Position numbers and translations under genes: made by a program
Shown: positions 9,683 to 17,684 of the stretch, piece by piece
How the letters are laid out: each line of letters starts with the position of its first letter
Position numbering within the stretch: the stretch's first letter is position 1
Notes under the pieces: model-generated
Seen by the model: only the letters and a program-made list of their open reading frames with translations
Databases searched by the model: none
Told to the model about the DNA's origin: nothing
Assembly (NCBI GenBank): GCA_947628315.1
Contig: CANQZJ010000001.1
Span: forward strand, 1-64,000
Direction: 5' to 3'
Origin: an uncultured Oscillospiraceae bacterium
Lineage (GTDB): Bacteria; Bacillota; Clostridia; Oscillospirales; Oscillospiraceae
DNA: 64,000 nt

Positions 9683-9880
9683 ATATGAGCGGCAGTTTCC
9701 ACCGTCGCTTTTTTATCAAAAAACCTTCACTGAGGTCACAGCACCTAAATCTCGCATGTCTACCAATTCCATCATACCCGCAAATATGAGCGGCGGCTTC
9801 ACGCCGTCGCTTTTTTATCAAAAAACCTTCACTGAGGTGACAGCACCTAAATCTCGCATGTCTACCAATTCCATCACAGG
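9683..9880 (-). repeat. Two tandem ~101-bp repeats, each with a degenerate 5' part of a tRNA-Leu (pseudo-tRNA)
   Basis: 'atatgagcgg...tcgcttttttatcaaaaaaccttcactgaggt(c/g)acagcacctaaatctcgcatgtctaccaattccatca' occurs twice; minus strand GCGGGTATGATGGAATTGGTAGACATGCGAGATTTAGGTGCTGT is tRNA-Leu-like but lacks a T-arm and 3' acceptor strand. Confidence 0.8.
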
Positions 9881-9938
9881 CGCGTATTCGCTTTCGGTTT
9901 TTGATTCTACCATCCCCCTCCCCCCCTGTCAAGCGTGA

Positions 9939-9968
9939 AGAGAGCCCCCGCGAAAGCGGGGGCTCTCT
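9939..9968. terminator. Intrinsic terminator hairpin downstream of lysA
   Basis: AGAGAGCCCCCGC-GAAA-GCGGGGGCTCTCT, perfect 13-bp stem. Confidence 0.75.
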
Positions 9969-9983
9969 CTGATCCGTTCACAA

Positions 9984-11240
9984 TTACCACACCAGCGTGG
10001 CGAAGTAGTCGTCCGGCGTCTCCGCCCGGCGGATCAGCTCCACCGAGCCGTCCTCATGGAGCAGCAGCTCCGCCGAGCGCAGCTTGCCGTTGTAGTTGTA
10101 GCCCATGGAAAAGCCGTGGGCGCCGCTGTCGTGGATGACCAGGATATCCCCCATGTCGATCCTGGGGAGTTGCCGGTCGACGGCGAACTTGTCGCTGTTC
10201 TCGCAGAGGGAGCCCACCACGTCGTACACGTGATCGCAGGGCTCGTTTTCTTTGCCCAGCACGGTGATGTGGTGGTACGCCCCGTAGATGGCCGGCCGCA
10301 TCAGGTTGGCGGCGCAGGCGTCCACGCCGATGTACTCCTTCCAGATGTGCTTCTCGTGGACGGCGGTGGTCACCAGGTGGCCGTTGGGGGCCAGCATGAA
10401 CCGGCCCAGCTCGGTGAAGATGGCGGCGTCCCCCAGGCCGGCGGGCACCATGACCTCCTCAAAGGCCCTGCGGACGCCCTCGCCGATGACCGCGATGTCG
10501 TTGGCGGGCTGGTCGGGCCTGTACGGCACGCCAACGCCGCCGGACAGGTTGATGAACGCGATCTCACAGCCGGTCTTCGCCGCCGCGTCCGCCGCCGTCT
10601 GGAACAGGATGCGGGCCAGGGCGGGATAGTAGTCGTTGGACAGGGTGTTGGAGGCGAGGAAAGCGTGGATGCCGAACTTCCTGGCGCCCATCTCTTTCAG
10701 GCGGGAGAATGCCTCCAAAAGCTGTTCCGGGGTCATGCCGTACTTGGCCTGGCCGGGGTTGTCCATCACCTGGAAGCCCTCTTTGCTCTCCCCCAGGGTG
10801 AAGGTGCCGCCGGGGTTGAAGCGGCAGCACACCGTCTCGGGCACGTGGCCCAGCGTGTCCCGCAGGAAGTCCACATGGGTCAGGTCGTCCAGGTTGATGA
10901 TGGCCCCCAGCTTGTCCGCCAGCAGGAACTCCTCCGCCGGCGTCTCGTTGGAGGAGAACATGATCTCGTGGCCGTGAAAGCCGCAGCGGTCGGACATCAT
11001 CAGCTCGGTGAGAGAGGAGCAGTCCACGCCGCAGCCCTCCTCCCGCAAAATCTTCAGGATGGCGGGGGTAGGGGTGGCCTTGACGGCGAAGTACTCCTTA
11101 AAGCCCGGATTCCAGGCAAAGGCGGCCTTCAGCGCCCGGGCGGTGGCCCGGATGCCCTTCTCGTCGTAGATGTGGAACGGAGTCGAGTATGTTTTTTTGA
11201 TCTCCCGCGCCTGCTCCAGCGTGATAAACGGTTTTTTCAT
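9984..11240 (-). CDS. lysA: Diaminopimelate decarboxylase
   Basis: PLP decarboxylase fold III signatures 'TPFHIYDEKGI', 'YFAVKATPTPAILKIL', 'GCGVDCSSLTEL', 'SGGVGVPYRPDQ', 'GRFMLAPNGHLV'. Confidence 0.88.
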   Translation of the reverse strand: MKKPFITLEQAREIKKTYSTPFHIYDEKGIRATARALKAAFAWNPGFKEYFAVKATPTPAILKILREEGCGVDCSSLTELMMSDRCGFHGHEIMFSSNETPAEEFLLADKLGAIINLDDLTHVDFLRDTLGHVPETVCCRFNPGGTFTLGESKEGFQVMDNPGQAKYGMTPEQLLEAFSRLKEMGARKFGIHAFLASNTLSNDYYPALARILFQTAADAAAKTGCEIAFINLSGGVGVPYRPDQPANDIAVIGEGVRRAFEEVMVPAGLGDAAIFTELGRFMLAPNGHLVTTAVHEKHIWKEYIGVDACAANLMRPAIYGAYHHITVLGKENEPCDHVYDVVGSLCENSDKFAVDRQLPRIDMGDILVIHDSGAHGFSMGYNYNGKLRSAELLLHEDGSVELIRRAETPDDYFATLVW

Positions 11241-11277
11241 GGTGTTTTCTCCTGTCTGAAATGGTATCGTAAACGGC

Positions 11278-11766
11278 TCACTTGTGGTAGTCGGAGCCCT
11301 CCTGGATCTTGAACGCGCGGTAGAGCTGTTCCAGCACCATCACCCGCACCAGATGGTGGGGGAAGGTCATGGGGGACATGGACAGCCGCAGGTCTGCCCG
11401 CTGTTTCACCCCCGGGGCCAGCCCGTAGGAACCGCCGATGATCAGCGTCAGGGATGACATGCCCCCCACCGCCCAGTCGTTGACGGACTTGGCCAGCACC
11501 TCGCTGGACAGCTCCTTCCCCTCCACGCACAGGGCCACCACCTTCCCGGAGGGCGGCAGCTTGGCGAGGATGGTCTCCCCCTCCCTGTCCAGCGCCGCCT
11601 GGATGGAACCCAACGTCGGTTTTGCGGGCAGCTTCTGCTCCGCCAGCTCCACGATATTCAGCTTACAGTAGGCGGACAGCCGCTTGGCGTACTCCGCCGC
11701 GGCGTCGGCGTAAAACTTCTCTTTCAGTTTGCCCACGCAGATGAGGTTGACGCTCAGCACGGTCAC
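11278..11766 (-). CDS. rlmH: 23S rRNA (pseudouridine1915-N3)-methyltransferase
   Basis: 'INLICVGKLKEKFY'-like N-term, 'LTLIIGGSYGLAPGVKQRADLRLSMSPMTFPHHLVRVMVLEQLYRAFKI..GSDYHK'; GTG start overlaps the upstream stop. Confidence 0.93.
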   Translation of the reverse strand: MTVLSVNLICVGKLKEKFYADAAAEYAKRLSAYCKLNIVELAEQKLPAKPTLGSIQAALDREGETILAKLPPSGKVVALCVEGKELSSEVLAKSVNDWAVGGMSSLTLIIGGSYGLAPGVKQRADLRLSMSPMTFPHHLVRVMVLEQLYRAFKIQEGSDYHK

Positions 11767-12551
11767 ACCTCCATCCAGTCCGAGGGGTCGTTCCGCGGCG
11801 CGGCGGTAAGGATCACATCCCTGCCGATTTGAGCGCCGACGTCCTCCAGCGCTCTGGCGGACGCCGCCAGCGCCAGCGCCGGGGTGTTGTTCTCCTGGGA
11901 CAGGTGGGCCAGCACGACGCGGGCCGCGCCCTGTTGGACGGCCTTGGCCGCCAGCGCCGCCCCCGCCTCGTTGGACAGGTGCCCCCGGTCGCCCAGGATG
12001 CGCTCCTTCAGATAGGCGGGATAGGAGCCGGAGCGGAGCATATCCACGTCGTGATTGCTCTCGCAGATCAGCAGACGGCTGCCCAGCACGGCGCTCTCCG
12101 CCTCGGGAGTCACATACCCGGTGTCGGTGCACAGGGCAATCTTGCAGCCATCCTTCTCGACGGCGTACCCCACCGGACAGGCGCAGTCGTGGCTGTTGGC
12201 GAAGGGGTGGATGACCAGATCGCCGATGGCGAACCTCTGTCCTGGGTCGAACACCTGGAAGCGGCTCTCCATCCCCGCCCGGCGGTAGCAGATCTGGCGG
12301 GCGGTGGCCTCGGCGGTGTAGAGATCGGCCCCGGTCTGACGGCACAGCACGTCCAGACCGCTGATGTGGTCGGAGTGCTCGTGGGTGATAAGGATCCCCG
12401 CTATCTGGGACAGCTCGATGCCCAGCTGCCGCAGGGCGGTGACGATCCGTTTTGCGGAGATGCCCGCGTCGATGAGGATATGTACCTTTCCGTCGCTCAC
12501 CACGGCGCAGTTGCCGGAGGAGCCGCTGGCGATGGTGGCCGCACGAAGCAT
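11763..12551 (-). CDS. MBL-fold metallo-hydrolase (WalJ/YycJ-like)
   Basis: 'ASGSSGNCAVV', 'ILITHEHSDHISGL', 'CTDTGYV', 'ESNHD', 'LAHLSQENN'. Confidence 0.87.
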   Translation of the reverse strand: MLRAATIASGSSGNCAVVSDGKVHILIDAGISAKRIVTALRQLGIELSQIAGILITHEHSDHISGLDVLCRQTGADLYTAEATARQICYRRAGMESRFQVFDPGQRFAIGDLVIHPFANSHDCACPVGYAVEKDGCKIALCTDTGYVTPEAESAVLGSRLLICESNHDVDMLRSGSYPAYLKERILGDRGHLSNEAGAALAAKAVQQGAARVVLAHLSQENNTPALALAASARALEDVGAQIGRDVILTAAPRNDPSDWMEV

Positions 12552-12612
12552 TGCTTTTTCCCTCCATGAAAAGAGGGCGGCACAGCCGCCCCCTTCCGGT
12601 CTCGTTTTGATG

Positions 12613-13908
12613 TTACGCGGTGGCCGCGGTCCGGATGGGATCGGGAATCTCCACCACGCGGATGTCGGCACCCACGCCGGACAGCTTGCCGATCAGATTC
12701 TCATAGCCCCGCTCGATGTGCTTGATGTTGGTGACCTCGCTGGTGCCCCGGGCCGCCAGACCCGCGATGACCATGGCCGCGCCCGCCCGCAGGTCGCAGG
12801 CCTCCATGGGCGCGCCGGTGAGATGATCCACGCCCTCGATGACGGCGATCTTGCCCTCCACCTGGATCCTGGCGCCCAGGCGGCGGAACTCCTCCACATA
12901 GCGGTAGCGGTTGCCCCACACGCCCTCGGTGAGGACGCTGGTGCCCTGGGCGATGGACAGCACCGCCGCGATCTGGGGCTGCATGTCGGTGGGGAATCCC
13001 GGATAGGGCATGGTCTTCACGTTGGTGCGCTGGAGGGGGCCGTTCCGGCGGACGATCAGGCTATCGCCCTCCTCCTCCACTTCGACCCCCATCTCCACCA
13101 GCTTGGCGGTGATGCACTCCATGTGCTTGGGGATGATGTTGCAGACCCGGACTTCGCCGCCGGCGGCGGCCACGGCGGCCATATAGGTGCCCGCCTCGAT
13201 CTGGTCGGGGATGATGGAATACTCGCCGCCCCGCAGCTTCTCCACGCCCCGGATCTTGATGACGTCGGTGCCCGCGCCGACGATGTTTGCGCCCATGGAG
13301 TTGAGGAAGTTGGCCACATCCACGATGTGGGGCTCCTTGGCGGCGTTCTCGATGACGGTCAGGCCCTCCGCCAGGGTGGCGGCCAGCATGATGTTGATGG
13401 TGGCGCCCACGGAGGCGATGTCCAGATAGATCTGGGCGCCCTTCAGGCGGCCGTTGCCGGGCACCCTGGCGTAGACATAGCCGTTGCGGGTGTCCACCTG
13501 GGCGCCCAGGGCGGTGAGGCCCTTGATGTGCAGGTCGATGGGCCGTCCGCCCAGATCGCACCCGCCGGGGAGGGGCACCTCCGCCCAGCCGTACCGGCCC
13601 AGCATGGCGCCGATGAAATAGTAGCTGGCGCGGATCTTCCGGCCATCCTCATAGGGGATCTGCTGATCCGTGACGTGGGTACAGTCGATATCCATGGTGG
13701 TGCGGTTGAACGTGCGGATGTTGGCGCCCAGATCCCGAAGGATATTGAGGATCAGGCTGACGTCGCTGATCTGGGGGATGTTCTCGATCCGGCAGACGCC
13801 CTCCACCATCAGCGCGGCGGGGATGATGCCCACGGCGGCGTTCTTCGCGCCGCTGATCTCGATCCGGCCATACAGCGGTCTTCCGCCGTGAATCACATAC
13901 TTTTTCAA
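12613..13908 (-). CDS. murA: UDP-N-acetylglucosamine 1-carboxyvinyltransferase
   Basis: 'GRIEISGAKNAAVGIIPA', 'LPGGCDLGGRPIDLHIKGL' with catalytic Cys loop, 'SVGATINIMLAATLAEG'. Confidence 0.93.
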   Translation of the reverse strand: MKKYVIHGGRPLYGRIEISGAKNAAVGIIPAALMVEGVCRIENIPQISDVSLILNILRDLGANIRTFNRTTMDIDCTHVTDQQIPYEDGRKIRASYYFIGAMLGRYGWAEVPLPGGCDLGGRPIDLHIKGLTALGAQVDTRNGYVYARVPGNGRLKGAQIYLDIASVGATINIMLAATLAEGLTVIENAAKEPHIVDVANFLNSMGANIVGAGTDVIKIRGVEKLRGGEYSIIPDQIEAGTYMAAVAAAGGEVRVCNIIPKHMECITAKLVEMGVEVEEEGDSLIVRRNGPLQRTNVKTMPYPGFPTDMQPQIAAVLSIAQGTSVLTEGVWGNRYRYVEEFRRLGARIQVEGKIAVIEGVDHLTGAPMEACDLRAGAAMVIAGLAARGTSEVTNIKHIERGYENLIGKLSGVGADIRVVEIPDPIRTAATA

Positions 13909-14167
13909 GGCTGCACCTCGAACCTCCGGCGTACCGGTGTAATGCGCCCCAAAGAGGGCGAAAACGCATAAGTAAAACCGAAAAAACGCATACTCTCAGA
14001 ATTCTCAGAGGTATTATAGCACTCCATGCATGGAAAGGCAACCAAAAGTTTTCAAAATACGCATTTTTCTCCTGATGGCCCGCTTATCATCCATTTTATG
14101 GTATTTATAGTTTGCCCGTGCCCGTCCGGTCTGATACTGTCAAATTGTGAATTTTCCGTGAAAGGGG

Positions 14168-14196
14168 TTGCAATCGGGTGAAATTGGTATTATGAT
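14168..14196 (+). promoter_or_regulatory. Sigma-A-type promoter of htpG
   Basis: TTGCAA, 17-bp spacer, TATGAT, ending 4 bp before the CIRCE element. Confidence 0.7.
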
Positions 14197-14200
14197 ACGG

Positions 14201-14227
14201 TTAGCACTCAGGAGAAAAGAGTGCTAA
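14201..14227 (+). promoter_or_regulatory. CIRCE operator (HrcA binding site)
   Basis: TTAGCACTC-N9-GAGTGCTAA, perfect consensus. Confidence 0.95.
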
Positions 14228-14275
14228 CCGTATTTGTTTTCAAAAAATTTTTCACATACAAGAGGAGCGACAACC

Positions 14276-16189
14276 ATGGCGAAAAAGCAGTTCAAAGCGG
14301 AATCCAAGCGATTGATGGATCTGATGATCAACTCCATCTACACCCACAAGGAGATCTTTCTCCGGGAGATCATCTCCAACGCCAGCGACGCCATCGACAA
14401 GCTGGCCTATCTGGGCCTCACCGACGACACCGTCAAGACCAAACGGAGCGACTTCCGCATCACCGTCACTCCGGACAAGGCCGCCCGCACCCTCACCGTG
14501 TCCGACAACGGCGTGGGCATGACCGCCGAGGAGCTGGAGAAGAACCTGGGCACCATCGCCCGCAGCGGCTCCCTCCAGTTCAAGCAGGAGATGGAGAAGG
14601 GGGACACGTCCGACATCATCGGCCAGTTCGGCGTGGGGTTCTACTCCGCCTTCATGGTGGCCGACCAGGTCACCGTCGTCACCCGCCGTCACGGGGAGGA
14701 CACCGGCCATATGTGGCAGTCCGAGGGGGCCGACGGCTACACCATCACGGAGTGTGAGAAGGACAGCGACGGCACCGACGTCATCATGCACCTGAAGCCC
14801 GACACCGAGGACGAAAAGTACGGCGAGTACCTGGAGACCTACCGCCTCCAGGAGCTCATCAAGAAGTACTCCGACTACATCCGCCACCCCATCCGCATGG
14901 TGGTGGAGGACTACCGGCAGAAGGAGAAGCCCGCCGACGCCGGGGACGACTACAAGCCCGAGTGGGAGACCGTCCAGGAGGAAAAGACCATCAACTCCAT
15001 GGTGCCCCTGTGGCAGCGGCCCCGCTCCAAGGTCAAGCAGGAGGAGTACGACCGGTTCTATCAGGAGAAGTTCGGCGACTGGCAGGCCCCTCTGGCCACC
15101 ATCACCACCTCCTCCGAGGGCACGGTGACATTCAAGTCCCTGCTGTTCGTCCCCTCCGCCACCCCCTATGACTTCTACACCCGGGAGTACGAGAAGGGCC
15201 TCCAGCTCTACTCCTCCGGCGTGCTCATCATGGACAAGTGCGCCGACCTGCTGCCCGACTGCTTCCGCTTCGTCCGGGGCGTGGTGGACTCCCCCGACTT
15301 CTCCCTGAACATCTCCCGTGAGATGCTCCAGCACACCCGAGAGCTGAAGGTCATCGCCGGGGCCATCGAGAAGAAGATCAAGAACGAGCTGGTCAAGCTG
15401 ATGAAGGACGACCGGGAGAAGTACGAGAAGTTCTGGGCCGCCTTTGGCCGCCAGCTCAAGTACAGCGTGGTGGAGGGCTATGGCGCCAAGAAAGACCTGC
15501 TCCAGGATCTGCTGCTGTTCACCAGCTCCAAGGAGGGCAAGCTGACCTCCCTGGCCGAGTACGTGGAACGCATGGCGGAGGGCCAGGAGTATATCTACTA
15601 CGTTTGCGCCGACGACGCCGCCCAGGCCGCCCATCTGCCCCAGGTGGAGCGGGTGGCCGACAAGGGCTATGAGATTTTCTATCTCACCGAGGAGGCCGAC
15701 CAGTTCGTGGTAAACACCCTGGGCGAGGTGTCCGGCAAGAAGCTGAAATCGGTGGCCGACCCCGACGCCCTCCCCGAGAGCGACGAGGAGAAGGCCGCCC
15801 AGGAGAAGCAGGCCGAAGACGCCAAGCCGGTGCTGGACTTCGTGAAGGAGATCCTGGGCGAGCGCATCCACGAGGCCCGGGTGTCCAAAATCCTGAAGTC
15901 CGCCCCCGTCTGCATGACCGCCGACGGCCCCATGACTCTGGAGATGGAGAAGTACTTCTCCAAGGTGGAGGCCAACCCCATGATGGGGAACATGAAGGCC
16001 CAGCGGGTGCTGGAGCTGAACCCCAACGCCGCCCCCTTCGCCGCGCTGAAAAACGCGCTGGACGCGGGCGACAGGGACAGGGCCGCGAAATTCGTGGAGA
16101 TCCTGTACCACCAGGCGCTGCTCATTGCCGGCCTGCCCATCGAGGACGCGGCGGCGTACACCGAGCTGGTGTGCTCGCTGATGGAGTGA
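14276..16189 (+). CDS. htpG: Molecular chaperone HtpG (Hsp90 family)
   Basis: 'LMINSIYTHKEIFLREIISNASDAIDKL', 'DNGVGMTAEEL', 'IGQFGVGFYSAFMVAD'; RBS AGAGGAG. Confidence 0.96.
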   Translation: MAKKQFKAESKRLMDLMINSIYTHKEIFLREIISNASDAIDKLAYLGLTDDTVKTKRSDFRITVTPDKAARTLTVSDNGVGMTAEELEKNLGTIARSGSLQFKQEMEKGDTSDIIGQFGVGFYSAFMVADQVTVVTRRHGEDTGHMWQSEGADGYTITECEKDSDGTDVIMHLKPDTEDEKYGEYLETYRLQELIKKYSDYIRHPIRMVVEDYRQKEKPADAGDDYKPEWETVQEEKTINSMVPLWQRPRSKVKQEEYDRFYQEKFGDWQAPLATITTSSEGTVTFKSLLFVPSATPYDFYTREYEKGLQLYSSGVLIMDKCADLLPDCFRFVRGVVDSPDFSLNISREMLQHTRELKVIAGAIEKKIKNELVKLMKDDREKYEKFWAAFGRQLKYSVVEGYGAKKDLLQDLLLFTSSKEGKLTSLAEYVERMAEGQEYIYYVCADDAAQAAHLPQVERVADKGYEIFYLTEEADQFVVNTLGEVSGKKLKSVADPDALPESDEEKAAQEKQAEDAKPVLDFVKEILGERIHEARVSKILKSAPVCMTADGPMTLEMEKYFSKVEANPMMGNMKAQRVLELNPNAAPFAALKNALDAGDRDRAAKFVEILYHQALLIAGLPIEDAAAYTELVCSLME

Positions 16190-16201
16190 TTTGAATACGG
16201 G

Positions 16202-16235
16202 AAAGGGGCCGCTCCGTGACGGAGCGGCCCCTTTT
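16202..16235 (+). terminator. Intrinsic terminator between htpG and the convergent aldo/keto reductase
   Basis: AAAGGGGCCGCTCC-GTGAC-GGAGCGGCCCCTTTT. Confidence 0.85.
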
Positions 16236-16249
16236 ATTGATCGGATGAT

Positions 16250-17242
16250 CTATCTGGCCGTGATGGCGTCGATGGCCCGGCGCTCCTCCTCGGTGAAGGC
16301 GGGGGCGTGGATGCAGCCCACGTTGTCCAGGATCTGCGACGCGCGGGAGGCCCCGATCAGCACGCTGGTGATGTCGCCGTCCCGCAGGATCCAGGAGAGG
16401 GCCATCTGGGCCAGGGTCTGGCCGCGGCCCAGGGCGATCTCCCGCAGGTCGCGGATCTTGCCGACGGTCTTCTCGTCCACGGCGTTCTCCTTCAGGAACC
16501 GCCCGTCGGTGCGGATGCGGCTGTCCTGGGGGATGCCGTTCAAATAGCGATCCGTCAGCAGGCCCTGGGCCAGCGGGCAGAAGGTGATGATGCCGACGCC
16601 CGCCCCGGCGGCGTAATCCTTCAGGCCGTCCTGCTCGATGGAGCGGTCGAAGATGGAATACTTTCGCTGGTTGATGATGAACGGGGTGCCCAACTGAGAG
16701 AACAGCTCCGCCGCCGCAATGGTCTGCTCCCTGTTGTAGTTGGAGATGCCGATGTACAGCGCCTTGCCGCTCCGCACGATGCCGTCCAGCGCCCGGACGG
16801 TCTCCTCCAGCGGGGTCTCCGGGTCGGGCCGGTGGTGATAGTAGATGTCCACATAGTCCAGCCCCATGCGCTTCAGGCTCTGATCCAGGCTGGCCACCAG
16901 ATATTTCTTGCCGCCCCAGTTCCCGTAGGGCCCCGGCCACATGTCGTAGCCGGCTTTGGTGGAGATCACCAGCTCATCCCGGTACCCGGCGAGGCCCTCT
17001 CTCAGGATGCGCCCGAAGTTCTCCTCCGCCGCCCCGTTCACCGGCCCATAGTTGTTGGCCAGATCGAAGTGGGTGATGCCGTTGTCGAACGCCGTGCGGC
17101 ACATATCCACCATGTTCTCAAAGCTGGCGCCGGAGCCGAAATTGTGCCACAGGCCCAGGGACACCCTGGGCAGCATGAGGCCGCTGTGCCCGCACCGGGC
17201 ATACTCCATCTTTTCGTAGCGCTTCTCGTCCGCGACGTACAT
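16250..17242 (-). CDS. Aldo/keto reductase (YghZ-like)
   Basis: 'SLGLWHNFG', 'FDLANNYGPVNGAAEENFGRIL', 'DELVISTKAGYDMWPGPYG', 'GISNYN'. Confidence 0.88.
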   Translation of the reverse strand: MYVADEKRYEKMEYARCGHSGLMLPRVSLGLWHNFGSGASFENMVDMCRTAFDNGITHFDLANNYGPVNGAAEENFGRILREGLAGYRDELVISTKAGYDMWPGPYGNWGGKKYLVASLDQSLKRMGLDYVDIYYHHRPDPETPLEETVRALDGIVRSGKALYIGISNYNREQTIAAAELFSQLGTPFIINQRKYSIFDRSIEQDGLKDYAAGAGVGIITFCPLAQGLLTDRYLNGIPQDSRIRTDGRFLKENAVDEKTVGKIRDLREIALGRGQTLAQMALSWILRDGDITSVLIGASRASQILDNVGCIHAPAFTEEERRAIDAITAR

Positions 17243-17427
17243 ATATTTCCCTCTCTTTCCCGGCGGCGGCGCGGATCGGCCGCAAATTTGCGGCCGCCCG
17301 CTCCGCGCCTGATCGTCTGCACAAATTATAAAGTTTCCCCCCGCCCCTGTCAAGGCGGCGCGCTCCCCCGCTCTGCGGATTTTTTCTTGACAAATCCCCC
17401 TCCATTGGATATACTGTCACCGAAAAA

Positions 17428-17668
17428 GGCGCAGATGGGAAGGAGTACACGCTCTCCCGGGGTTGCAGAGAGGCGTCGGCCTGGTGAAAGGCGTCCCCCG
17501 GCGGTGTGGAAAGTCGTCCCGGAGCTTCGCTCTTGAAGTTGAGTAGAGAGCGGCGGGCCCTCCCGTTACAGAGGCAACGAGTGTCCCCCACGGGGAAATT
17601 CAGGTGGTACCGCGGTTTTACAGATCGCCCTGAGCTAACAATGCTTGGGGCGGTTTTTTACGCCCCAA
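17428..17668 (+). promoter_or_regulatory. T-box leader upstream of valS
   Basis: T-box core 'ATTCAGGTGGTACCGCGG' then 'GATCGCCC...GGGGCGGTTTTTTACGCCCC'; directly upstream of an aminoacyl-tRNA synthetase. Confidence 0.88.
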
Positions 17669-17684
17669 AAGGAGTGGATATCCA

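Noticed and set aside
9522-9932. 136-aa minus-strand ORF containing 'MAELADAQDLGSCGAIRVGSTPTTRT'
   Set aside because: A translated tRNA-Leu gene and its repeats, a well-known false protein.
11278-12567. 429-aa minus-strand ORF as one protein
   Set aside because: Only the last ~162 residues are real (RlmH); the N-terminal part is an out-of-frame read of the MBL gene.
12364-13971. 535-aa plus-strand ORF opposite murA
   Set aside because: Antisense artefact; murA is unambiguous on the minus strand.
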